Shown one piece after another: positions 47,415 through 55,264 of a stretch of 64,000 nt of DNA. The position numbers and the translations under genes are program-made. The notes under the pieces were generated by a model. That model was not told the origin of the DNA, did not search any database, and saw nothing but the letters and a program-made list of their open reading frames with translations. Each line of letters begins with the position of its first letter. Position 1 is the first letter of the stretch. Source of the DNA: Legionella steigerwaltii (GTDB lineage: Bacteria > Pseudomonadota > Gammaproteobacteria > Legionellales > Legionellaceae); assembly GCF_001468065.1 (NCBI RefSeq), contig NZ_LNYZ01000013.1, positions 177,450-241,449 on the forward strand. The letters run 5' to 3'.

Positions 47415-47861
47415 ATGATACTTGAGAGTCCTGCATTCACCCATAATGCTTATATTCCTCAAGAATATACTTGTAATGGTGCTAACCATTCACCCCCATT
47501 AGTGTGGAAAAATGCACCAAAGAATACCCAATCTTTTGTTTTGATTATGGATGATCCTGATGCACCAATGGGATTATGGGTGCACTGGATTTTACTTAAT
47601 TTACCTTCTAATTGTCATGAACTTAAAACAGGATCTGGCATTCCATCCCAAGCAATTAGTGCACGAAATAGTTGGAATAAAACTGGCTATGGTGGTCCTT
47701 GCCCCCCAAGTGGTACTCACCGTTATTTTTTCAAGCTTTATGCTTTAGATACCTTTTTAAATTTAGGCGAAGATGCGACGAAAAAAGAGATAGAAACCGC
47801 GATGCAAAATCATATTATTGAGCAGACTGAATTAATTGGAAGATACAGTCAATCGTCTTAA
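47415..47861 (+). CDS. YbhB/YbcL family (PEBP/Raf kinase inhibitor-like) protein
   Basis: A 148-residue PEBP-fold protein: NGANHSPPLVWKNAP, FVLIMDDPDAP with WVHWILLNLP and GYGGPCPPSGTHRYFFKLYA form the ligand-binding pocket. The ATG at 47415 has AAGGAG seven bases upstream. Function in bacteria is uncertain. It is cytoplasmic, with no signal peptide. Confidence 0.9.
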   Translation: MILESPAFTHNAYIPQEYTCNGANHSPPLVWKNAPKNTQSFVLIMDDPDAPMGLWVHWILLNLPSNCHELKTGSGIPSQAISARNSWNKTGYGGPCPPSGTHRYFFKLYALDTFLNLGEDATKKEIETAMQNHIIEQTELIGRYSQSS

Positions 47862-47882
47862 AGGGGGATTCTTTAATAAATT

Positions 47883-47965
47883 TGTAGCCTGGGTGTAGCG
47901 AAGCGAAACCCGGAGTTTTATACGCTTCTTAATCCCGGATTTCGCTTCGCTACACCCAGGCTACA
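47883..47965. repeat. REP-like palindrome, copy 12
   Basis: TGTAGCCTGGGTGTAGCGAA and complementary arm ending at 47965; inner arms AGCGAAACCCGG/CCGGATTTCGC are a variant. Between convergent genes. Confidence 0.9.
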
Positions 47966-47989
47966 AAAATTACAAAGCATCTTGCCTAA

Positions 47990-48475
47990 TTAAAATCGGG
48001 CAATGGATAAACCACAACATTCTTCAGTTACGTTATTGAGATGCTCCACAACACTGCTTAGGCATCGAGTCAGTAAATATATTGGATTAAAAACAATTGC
48101 TGCAACAGCGGCACAAGTTGCAATAATTCCCATAGTAGCATCGACGACCGTATGGGCTGCACATGATTTAAATGAGGAACACGTACTCGAACTGGCCACA
48201 GACCCGGGGGCAAAAACGGCTAATAACAAAGCTGGTACAAGGAGTAATAAAGTAGCCGCCAAATAAAGAAAAGCTTTCAAAAAGAGCAACAATGCATTTA
48301 CGCCTAACCAAATGGGGTTATGGAGTGGACGAACGAGTAAGTCGGTGAACTCACTTAGCTCATGAATAGGGCGAAAATAGGATGGATTTGGAATCGGAAT
48401 TAACCTACTGTATTTATCTCTTAGGCTGGAGTGAGCACTCCAATGTGATTCTACTTTTGAAAAAAAACTGGCCAT
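47990..48475 (-). CDS. Hypothetical protein with two hydrophobic hairpins
   Basis: Not recognised. The 161-residue product begins with a soluble ~50 residues, then has LGVNALLLFLKAFLYLAATL with LLLVPALLLAVFAPGS, and a second hydrophobic stretch (DATMGIIATCAAVAAIVFNP), with six cysteines scattered through the C-terminal half. Like the proteins at 3998 and 30558 it fits the Legionella-only, hairpin-bearing class. The ribosome binding site is weak (AAGGATAATG). Confidence 0.6.
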   Translation of the reverse strand: MASFFSKVESHWSAHSSLRDKYSRLIPIPNPSYFRPIHELSEFTDLLVRPLHNPIWLGVNALLLFLKAFLYLAATLLLLVPALLLAVFAPGSVASSSTCSSFKSCAAHTVVDATMGIIATCAAVAAIVFNPIYLLTRCLSSVVEHLNNVTEECCGLSIARF

Positions 48476-48641
48476 GACACATTATCCTTTTTTATTATTT
48501 TTTAGGGGCGTATCATGCCAATTAATAAAAAAAAAGAAAATACTTCGATTAAAAAATTAGTTGGCTTTTGAAAGGGATAGTCTTAATCCGGATTAGACTA
48601 AGTCTGGACCCGGATTCCAGGTATGTAAACGGACCTTGTTC

Positions 48642-49142
48642 CTATGAAGGAATTTTTCCACAAGCAATACGATCGCCACCGCCACCCAAGGGAGGATTAT
48701 CACTATAATTATCCCCACCTGCATGAACCATAATGGCATGTCCCTTAATATCTGTAGTTTTTAAACGGGGTGCCAGTGTGGGAATATTTGCCATTCCATT
48801 ACTGTCAACAACGAGTACAGGCAAATCACCCAAATGACCTTCGCCATATGGGCCAAGATGCTTATTGGTGTTTGCTGGGTCTAAATGAGCGCCTGCATTT
48901 TTAGCATGATCACCGCAGTCAGGATGTTGATGGATATGAAAACCGTGAATGCCTGCAGGAAGCCCCGTTAATTGAGGTTTAATCAGCAAACCATATTTGC
49001 TGTCTTCAAAAGTGACTTTTCCTATTGAAGCTCCATCAGCGGTAGCGACATCACTTGTTAGTGTGTCTGCAGCGGCTATTGATGCAATAAATAAGGCTAA
49101 AGCACCCATGATAATTTGTTCTTTTTGTTTGTTTTTCTTCAT
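48642..49142 (-). CDS. sodC: Periplasmic Cu,Zn superoxide dismutase
   Basis: The 166-residue product has a signal peptide (~1-25, ending ASIAAA), then the SodC core: copper ligands in [10 protein letters not shown], zinc site in [20 protein letters not shown] and GHLGDLP, and [17 protein letters not shown] with [12 protein letters not shown]. It turns superoxide into hydrogen peroxide and oxygen outside the cytoplasm, helping against phagocyte killing. Confidence 0.95.
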   Translation of the reverse strand: MKKNKQKEQIIMGALALFIASIAAADTLTSDVATADGASIGKVTFEDSKYGLLIKPQLTGLPAGIHGFHIHQHPDCGDHAKNAGAHLDPANTNKHLGPYGEGHLGDLPVLVVDSNGMANIPTLAPRLKTTDIKGHAIMVHAGGDNYSDNPPLGGGGDRIACGKIPS

Positions 49143-49267
49143 GGCTTAATCCTTTTTCGTGACAATTTTTCTATTCTAACATAGCATATTAGCAATGCAT
49201 TATCTAAATATTGAATTTTAAAAACGTGAATAGTTATTGAAATGAATCACGTTAAAGGTTTGTTATT

Positions 49268-49795
49268 ATGATTAAAAATTATCCTACACCTAATATCAGA
49301 ACAGCGACATTAGAAGATGCGGAGGCTATAGCACAGATCCATATCTGTTCCTGGCAAAAAATGTATCGAGATTTCATTCCAGAAATTATATTACAAAACT
49401 TATCTTTAAAAGAGCGAACTCAGCAATGGTATGATTTGATAAACCAGGAAGTTAAAGTGCTAGTCATCGAAGTAAACAATCAAATCATAGGTTTTGCGAG
49501 TATTTGTCCTTTTCGTGATTTTAACGCAGACCAAACAATGGGCGAAATCAGTGCAATTTATTTGCACCCGGATTATTGGCGAATAGGTTTGGGTACTCAA
49601 TTATGTATGGCTGCAATTTCTGAACTCGCGAACCAAGGATACAAAAAGATACTTTTGTGGGTATTTGAAGACAACATTCAAGCACGCAAATTCTATGATG
49701 CTTTAGGTTTTGAAGCCACAAGTTCAACCAAGTTAGAAGAGTTTTATGAGGGCGGGGCTTTGCTAAAAGAGGTTCTTTACCAGAAAGTCATTTAA
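49268..49795 (+). CDS. GNAT family N-acetyltransferase
   Basis: A 175-residue protein with ISAIYLHPDYWRIGLGTQLC as the acetyl-CoA loop, LEDAEAIAQIHICSWQKMYR at the N-terminus (typical of PhnO/RimI-like members), and ILLWVFEDNIQARKFYDALG. Substrate unknown. Followed by a good terminator hairpin. Confidence 0.87.
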   Translation: MIKNYPTPNIRTATLEDAEAIAQIHICSWQKMYRDFIPEIILQNLSLKERTQQWYDLINQEVKVLVIEVNNQIIGFASICPFRDFNADQTMGEISAIYLHPDYWRIGLGTQLCMAAISELANQGYKKILLWVFEDNIQARKFYDALGFEATSSTKLEEFYEGGALLKEVLYQKVI

Positions 49796-49811
49796 GTTGT
49801 TGATTCGTGGT

Positions 49812-49829
49812 CCGGGCTAAAAAGCCCGG
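49812..49829 (+). terminator. Terminator hairpin after the GNAT gene
   Basis: CCGGGCTAAAAAGCCCGG is a perfect seven-base stem with a four-base loop, 17 bases after the stop. There is no run of T after it on the plus strand. Confidence 0.65.
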
Positions 49830-49860
49830 CAATCTATTGAATCATACGCAAGTATACCAA

Positions 49861-49930
49861 TGGGGACGGATACCAATGTGTTTGAACAAGTTGACTAATA
49901 ATTAGCAGAGTCCGTCCCGGACCGTCCCCC
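49861..49930. repeat. Inverted repeat, GGGGACGGTCC family, second copy
   Basis: TGGGGACGGATACCAATGTG, the shared loop TTGAACAAGTTGACTAATAA and right arm GTCCGTCCCGGACCGTCCCC. The left arm has lost about a dozen bases compared with the copy at 45984. Confidence 0.8.
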
Positions 49931-49932
49931 AC

Positions 49933-51423
49933 TTATGTTCCGCAAAACGTTTGATGTACTCGTTCGTGAGGCAACGGCAAACACTGTAAGTTCTCGGTAT
50001 TTTTTTGTTGCTGAAAAGGGTTTTTTAATACTGCCAAAAGAGCATCCAATAAGGTACTGTCATTGTCTTCAATAAATGCGTTAATTGCATTTTCAACTAA
50101 GTGATTTCTTGGGATATAAGCGGGATTCACCTGATTCATTTTAGTTTTTATTGTCAGGAGATCAACGTTTTGTTGTTTCAGGCAATTTAACCAGTCAGAA
50201 ACCCACTGCTCACTATAAGGCTGATTTCCTAAGGCTTTGACTAAATCGTTCTGAGAGCGTCCACAATCAATGGATTGACTCATAAGACGAAAGGTATTTG
50301 TAAAATCCGGTTTATGTTCTTGTAATAATCCAAAGAAATTTTTAATAAGTTCCGTGGAGTTCGTATTTGCATCGGGCAAACCTAATTTTTCTCTTATTTT
50401 TTTGTTCCAGTATTGAGAAAAAAGCGCGTTAAATGAGTCGAGAATTTCTTGCAATTGTTGTGGTGCTTTGTCTTCTTCAAATAAAGGCAATAAAGTCTTA
50501 CCAAACTGCGCTAAATTCCATTTAGCGATAGAGGCTTGATTTCCAAATGCATAACGGCCAGCGACATCAATGGAGCTAAATACGGTACCAAAATCAAATT
50601 CATCCATAAACGCACAGGGTCCATAATCAATCGTTTCGCCGGAGATCGTCATATTATCCGTATTCATGACTCCATGAATAAAACCTACACCCATCCATTC
50701 AGCAATAAGATGTGCCTGGCGGTCCACAACCTTTTTAAATAATTCAAGATAAGGACTTTCGCAGGATAAAAGTTCAGGATAGTGTCTTTCAAGAGCATAA
50801 TTCGCTAGAGATTTTAGTAAGTGGTTCTCTTTTTGCGCCACAGCATATTCAAACGAACCCACTCGTAAACTACTGGATGCAACCCGAGTTAATACACCTA
50901 AAGGGACAGGTCCATTTTGTCGATAAATTGTTTCTTTACTTGCAATTGCGGCCAAACAACGGGTGGTTGGAATGTTTAGCCCATACATCGCTTCGCTGAT
51001 TAGGTATTCTCTTAATACAGCAGAAAGCGGTGCTCTACCATCGCCCATCCGGGAAAACATTGTTTTTCCAGAACCTTTGAGCTGAATATCCCATCGTGCT
51101 CCATCGTGACTACGTATTTCGCCAAGTAATACAGCGCGACCATCCCCTAAAAGAGGAACATAGTATCCGAATTGATGCCCTGCATAAGCTAAGGCAATAC
51201 TTTTAAGGTGCGAGGGAACAGAGTTTCCCGCATAAAAAGATAAGAGCTCTTCTTCATGAGCGGAAAAGGAATCTGGAGCACAAAGAAAAGCAGCTAATTC
51301 ATGGTTGTATTTGACGAAATAAGGATTTGCGATCGGAGTTGGAGCGATCACTTCATAAAAATTAGGGGGTAATTTTAAGTAAGAACTGCGATGAATATAA
51401 GGAATCAAGTTGAGCCAATCCAT
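49933..51423 (-). CDS. selO: SelO/YdiU pseudokinase-fold protein adenylyltransferase
   Basis: A 496-residue UPF0061 protein. YAGHQFGYYVPLLGDGRAVL and LGEI form the nucleotide loop, with the conserved KGSGKT-like (QLKGSGKTMFSR), GDGRAPL and VMNTDNMTISGETIDYGPCA segments. SelO transfers AMP from ATP to Ser/Thr/Tyr of target proteins and aids redox stress. The C-terminus ends CGT: a cysteine sits where eukaryotic SelO has selenocysteine. Confidence 0.95.
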   Translation of the reverse strand: MDWLNLIPYIHRSSYLKLPPNFYEVIAPTPIANPYFVKYNHELAAFLCAPDSFSAHEEELLSFYAGNSVPSHLKSIALAYAGHQFGYYVPLLGDGRAVLLGEIRSHDGARWDIQLKGSGKTMFSRMGDGRAPLSAVLREYLISEAMYGLNIPTTRCLAAIASKETIYRQNGPVPLGVLTRVASSSLRVGSFEYAVAQKENHLLKSLANYALERHYPELLSCESPYLELFKKVVDRQAHLIAEWMGVGFIHGVMNTDNMTISGETIDYGPCAFMDEFDFGTVFSSIDVAGRYAFGNQASIAKWNLAQFGKTLLPLFEEDKAPQQLQEILDSFNALFSQYWNKKIREKLGLPDANTNSTELIKNFFGLLQEHKPDFTNTFRLMSQSIDCGRSQNDLVKALGNQPYSEQWVSDWLNCLKQQNVDLLTIKTKMNQVNPAYIPRNHLVENAINAFIEDNDSTLLDALLAVLKNPFQQQKNTENLQCLPLPHERVHQTFCGT

Positions 51424-51603
51424 AAAAATGTATATTAAAATGTTTAAAAAAAATCCTTCAATTTAAATAGCAATTAGAATTTTAAGGAAGCTAAATAACT
51501 ATCTACCCATTTTGGCGGGAACGATTGCCGAATTAAAAGGAAGCTCTTGATCATATTATAGTGTCTATATTAAGAGCTACTCAAATTGGGAGAATAATAA
51601 ATT

Positions 51604-52251
51604 TTAATTATTACTCAATGCGCTTGTAGGTTCAGAGTGATATTTGCTTAGAAATTCCTCACCTTTCTTTCCTCCATCACTTCGTTGAATTTTGTTCATA
51701 TAACCATCCCACCCTGGAAGTTTATCGAGATTTCCTGACGCAATAATCTCTTTTGTCTTTTTTTCATGAGCCTCACTTATTTTGTCAAATTCTTCCCTTT
51801 TGCCAATGAATAAATTTACTCCTATTCCTTTTTCTTCGGCTGCTTTAACAAATTCAATGATTTCTTGTTCTGGAGTATTATCAGGGAAAAACGCAACAAG
51901 TTTAGGTGTATAACCAGGAGCTGCATTTGTAGGATGAGCAATTGCTTCGAGAGTCACATCCCTTATACAATTCATTTCTTCTTTGGTTGCATTTTCTGGT
52001 ATTTTGATGACCCAACTATCGGGATAAAATTTATTCTCTACCGAAAATTTGGCGCCCGATTTTTTAGATACAAAATCAACATGTAGTGGCGTAACCTTGC
52101 CTTTATCATACATTTTTTCAAAAAAAATTTTATTAGGCTGAATTTCAAATAATAAGTTGGGGTGTGCCTTATTCGTCACAGCCAATGCTGCTAACAGTTC
52201 TTCATATCGTTCTTTTGCAGCTTTCTTTTCTTCATCTATTTTTGATTGCAT
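51604..52251 (-). CDS. Hypothetical protein
   Basis: Not recognised. A 215-residue soluble protein without signal peptide or membrane segments. N-terminal helix rich in E/K (MQSKIDEEKKAAKERYEELL), then alternating strands and helices (FEIQPNKIFFEKMYDKGKVT; AKFSVENKFYPDSWVIKIPE) and a polar tail with an EE pair and TSALSNN. Composition and size fit Legionella accessory proteins. No partner gene is evident. Confidence 0.6.
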   Translation of the reverse strand: MQSKIDEEKKAAKERYEELLAALAVTNKAHPNLLFEIQPNKIFFEKMYDKGKVTPLHVDFVSKKSGAKFSVENKFYPDSWVIKIPENATKEEMNCIRDVTLEAIAHPTNAAPGYTPKLVAFFPDNTPEQEIIEFVKAAEEKGIGVNLFIGKREEFDKISEAHEKKTKEIIASGNLDKLPGWDGYMNKIQRSDGGKKGEEFLSKYHSEPTSALSNN

Positions 52252-52337
52252 AAGTTTCTCGAAGATGGATCATAGTTTACATAAGTATATACCACTTAAA
52301 TCGTTTATACCTTGTCAATAACACATCAAAATTCACT

Positions 52338-53630
52338 TCATTTTGATTTATTGATTAACCGATAAATCAATAAAGCTGCGCGTTGAGTTTGAGTTGTAAG
52401 TGAAGGAATGTCTAACGTTTCACTCACCGAATGTGCCCCTGTACCTACAGGACCTAAACCAGCCAAGGCCCCATTGACTATGGAAGCAATATGGGAAATA
52501 TCACCTGCACCTCTGATTCCTGGATCAAGAGGAAGTACCATTCCTTGTCCTAGGTTTTCACTGACCATGCTGTATTGTCTTAATAGTGATTCATTAGTGA
52601 CAGTAGGTGGCATGCTTGGAATCCCATCTTGGAATTTGATGGAGGCTGTAGTTCCAGGCAGATGATTGGCAACAATGTCGGTTATTTTTTTCTCGGCGTC
52701 ATTTTTTTGATCTTCGGTAATAAAGCGTAAGTCTCCGTTTGCTAAGGCACTTTTGGCAATGACATTTCCTTTGCCAAAGGCCTCTCCTTGGCTGTTATTT
52801 TTATTGTTAATCGTGGTGCCACCTAAAATTAGTCCGGGACTAAATGTTAAAAATTGTTCTTTACTCAGCTGGGTACGCATCGTATTTAAGATCCGTGTTA
52901 ACTCAAAAACAGCACCATAACCTGCTTTTTTTTGAAAAATCTCTGATGAATGTGCCTCATTGCCGTGGGCTTCCAATGTCCAGTGGGCTATGCCTCTGCG
53001 CGCAACGGTTGCGGTATCTGGTGTAATTGACCACTCAAAATCTAAGGCAACATCACATTTTTTTGCTGCATCAATTAAAGGCTTTCTTGAAATTGAGGTA
53101 GGCTTCCCAGAATCTTCTTCATCACCGGTTAGGATAACTGTTATATTCGCATTATCTAGCGCTTTTGCTTCGTGCAACGCTTTTAATGCATAGAGAATAA
53201 CAACTATACCCCCTTTATCATCGATAACTCCTGGACCTGTTGCAACCGAACCTTTATGTTCAAAATGTTGAAACGGGCTTTTTGCAGGAAATACAGTATC
53301 CAGATGTCCAATTAAAAGTAGTTTTTTGCCTTTATTTCCACTGTGTTGCGCAATCAAGGTTCCTGCTCGATGCAGCGCGGGTGGTTCATTAACCCAATAG
53401 GTTTTAAAGCCAAGTTGATCAAATTTTTTGCGTAGAATGTTCCCTACTTGATTAATTCCTTTAAGGTTTGTCGCGCCGCTGTTGATATTAACTAATTGCT
53501 CCAATAAGGAAAGTTGCTCTTGAGATTTGGTCGTAGTGTATTGAGTTATATTTTTTTCTACTGGAGTGAGATTATCCGCGTTTGCGATTTGGTTGAGGAA
53601 TAGAAAAAAAATACAGCCGAGCCTTCTCAT
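52338..53630 (-). CDS. M20 metallopeptidase, glutamate carboxypeptidase-like
   Basis: A 430-residue protein with a signal peptide (~1-18, ending ANA). Metal ligands are in IGHLDTVFPA, GVIDDKGG (bridging Asp), TGDEEDSG (Glu pair) and the last His region VGTGAHSVSETLDI. This is the CPG2-type peptidase family, which cuts C-terminal glutamate from folates or peptides; exported copies act in the periplasm. A dimerisation lid (~210-320) is present. Confidence 0.9.
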   Translation of the reverse strand: MRRLGCIFFLFLNQIANADNLTPVEKNITQYTTTKSQEQLSLLEQLVNINSGATNLKGINQVGNILRKKFDQLGFKTYWVNEPPALHRAGTLIAQHSGNKGKKLLLIGHLDTVFPAKSPFQHFEHKGSVATGPGVIDDKGGIVVILYALKALHEAKALDNANITVILTGDEEDSGKPTSISRKPLIDAAKKCDVALDFEWSITPDTATVARRGIAHWTLEAHGNEAHSSEIFQKKAGYGAVFELTRILNTMRTQLSKEQFLTFSPGLILGGTTINNKNNSQGEAFGKGNVIAKSALANGDLRFITEDQKNDAEKKITDIVANHLPGTTASIKFQDGIPSMPPTVTNESLLRQYSMVSENLGQGMVLPLDPGIRGAGDISHIASIVNGALAGLGPVGTGAHSVSETLDIPSLTTQTQRAALLIYRLINKSK

Positions 53631-53719
53631 TATAGATTCCCAATATGTAAATTATTGACTTGGGAGCAATCATACACTGCTTTGAACAACAGACCCTAAA
53701 AGTTATGAAATTTAATAAT

Positions 53720-54214
53720 TCATTTTTCTGATGCTAAAAATTCAAGAGTTAGCGTGCAGGGAACATAACCTTGTTTTGAAGTCTCCACAAGAATCTGATC
53801 ACAGCAATTTACGAGTGCGGCAAAATCCTGAGAGTTATCCCCTTGATGCAAAAGAAATGAAGCCGAAGCTCGAAATAAGGTCAGGCTTGAGACCAGTTTC
53901 TTGGCATCAATTTGTCCACTCATGAGAGTCTCAACAGGAATTTTTCTTTTTATTTGTTGTTCTACTAGTTTTGCGATCGCGTAATAATTTTGAAAAAGTT
54001 CTTCGTTTTGCAAATAGTCGCATGCTTCTTTGAAATCAACAATCCCAAAATATTGGGCTGTTGAACTGAATCCAATCAGTTTGAGTTGAGGAAAGATATA
54101 CCATATCCAATGACTTTGTTTGCGTCCTGCTTTGAGCTCATTATAAGCCTGCAGGAATGAAGTATACATTTCTTGGCCTTGTTGGGCCTTGATAAAGCGT
54201 TGAATAGTGCTCAT
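53720..54214 (-). CDS. DUF1810 protein
   Basis: The 164-residue product opens with TIQRFIKAQQG and carries GRKQSHWIWYIFPQLKLIGF and AQYFGIVDFKEACDYL, the DUF1810 pattern. The ATG at 54214 (MSTIQRF) matches the family start; the longer frame adds 25 unrelated residues. Function unknown. Divergent from the cyclodipeptide synthase gene. Confidence 0.88.
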   Translation of the reverse strand: MSTIQRFIKAQQGQEMYTSFLQAYNELKAGRKQSHWIWYIFPQLKLIGFSSTAQYFGIVDFKEACDYLQNEELFQNYYAIAKLVEQQIKRKIPVETLMSGQIDAKKLVSSLTLFRASASFLLHQGDNSQDFAALVNCCDQILVETSKQGYVPCTLTLEFLASEK

Positions 54215-54394
54215 CAGAAAGTACCTTAATTTAAAGCGCCATAAGAATTTTATAGCATCATAGAGGGTTAACGTACAGTAATATGACAATGATGATGCAA
54301 TGATTTATTAATGGACAGGATGATTTTAATAAAATAAAATATGACTTCTTTTTATGCAAAAATAGTGGTGAGCGACGCAAAGGAGGTTAGGAAG

Positions 54395-55159
54395 ATGAGT
54401 CTAGTTGATAACAGGATTGTAAAAGCTTCCTTTAGAGAAAACCCAGTAGAGGAAAGAAAATTGTTTCCTCAATCCTCATGCCTTATGCCAATTAGTGTTG
54501 GACAATCCATTCATGAGGGTGAAAAATTTGCAGCGGTTATTAAACTGATTAATGCCTCATTTCAACAGTGTACCATCCTTGTTGATGATAGTGTGCAACG
54601 TCATACAATGGGCATTATGAATCATGCGACTTCGGATGAATTACATCAACTCGCTGTCAAAGAAGGTGATGATTGGTTAAAGCGAAATGAAATGGCTTAC
54701 AATCAATTAACCATCCCTTTTGAGATCATGCGTTGGGATGATTGGTACAACAGTCAGAATTACATTAACAGTCATGTACGTGTTCAAAAGGAATATGCTT
54801 CCAATGAATCGTTTCGTCATGCAATTCATGCCAACATTGATGATTTTTTAACACGATATCTGAGTCGATTTTCTAGAGAAGATGTAGACTCTGAACGGGC
54901 ATTTCGGCTTTGTCTTGATTATTTGATTGAAGAATGTTCTGTGATGTGTCTGTGGACAGAAAAGGCATATGATTTCGAAGTTTATCCCAGTGGTCGAAAC
55001 AAAGCGATGGCGGCTACTTATGAATATTTAATAAAACCTCACTATCCAAACTATTTAAGACCGGTTGCACTCCGATTTAAGAAGTATCCTGCGAAAACAA
55101 CAGGAGAGAATTTGAGTATGCTCCAAGAAATTGCTCAGATAAGTGAATCGGTGGCGTAG
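54395..55159 (+). CDS. tRNA-dependent cyclodipeptide synthase, XYP subfamily
   Basis: A 254-residue CDPS, which joins two aminoacyl-tRNAs into a cyclic dipeptide (diketopiperazine). CLMPISVGQSIHEGEKF holds the catalytic Ser (Ser34), EGDDWLKRNEMAY the conserved G-x-x-W-L-x-R-N, and LDYLIEECSVMCLW the catalytic Tyr and Glu. YP in FEVYPSG and Gln after ISVG define the XYP branch (X = Gln). A perfect AAAGGAGG eight bases before the ATG at 54395 decides the start. No tailoring enzyme (oxidase, methyltransferase, P450) is adjacent, so the unmodified dipeptide may be the product. Substrate amino acids cannot be read from this. Confidence 0.92.
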   Translation: MSLVDNRIVKASFRENPVEERKLFPQSSCLMPISVGQSIHEGEKFAAVIKLINASFQQCTILVDDSVQRHTMGIMNHATSDELHQLAVKEGDDWLKRNEMAYNQLTIPFEIMRWDDWYNSQNYINSHVRVQKEYASNESFRHAIHANIDDFLTRYLSRFSREDVDSERAFRLCLDYLIEECSVMCLWTEKAYDFEVYPSGRNKAMAATYEYLIKPHYPNYLRPVALRFKKYPAKTTGENLSMLQEIAQISESVA

Positions 55160-55162
55160 TGG

Positions 55163-55254
55163 CGTAGCCTGGGTGCAGCAAAGCGGAACCCGGGATCAAG
55201 AATTCATTTATTTCCAGAAAACCCCGGGTTCCGCTTTGCTGCACCCAGGCTACA
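55163..55254. repeat. REP-like palindrome, copy 13
   Basis: GTAGCCTGGGTGCAGCAAAG pairs with the complementary arm ending at 55254. It begins four bases after the CDPS stop, and separates it from the convergent histidine kinase. Confidence 0.9.
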
Positions 55255-55264
55255 AAATATCGGA

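Noticed and set aside
53720-55159. A diketopiperazine biosynthetic cluster around the cyclodipeptide synthase
   Set aside because: Neighbours (DUF1810, histidine kinase) are not oxidases, P450s, methyltransferases or prenyltransferases, so only the synthase itself is supported.
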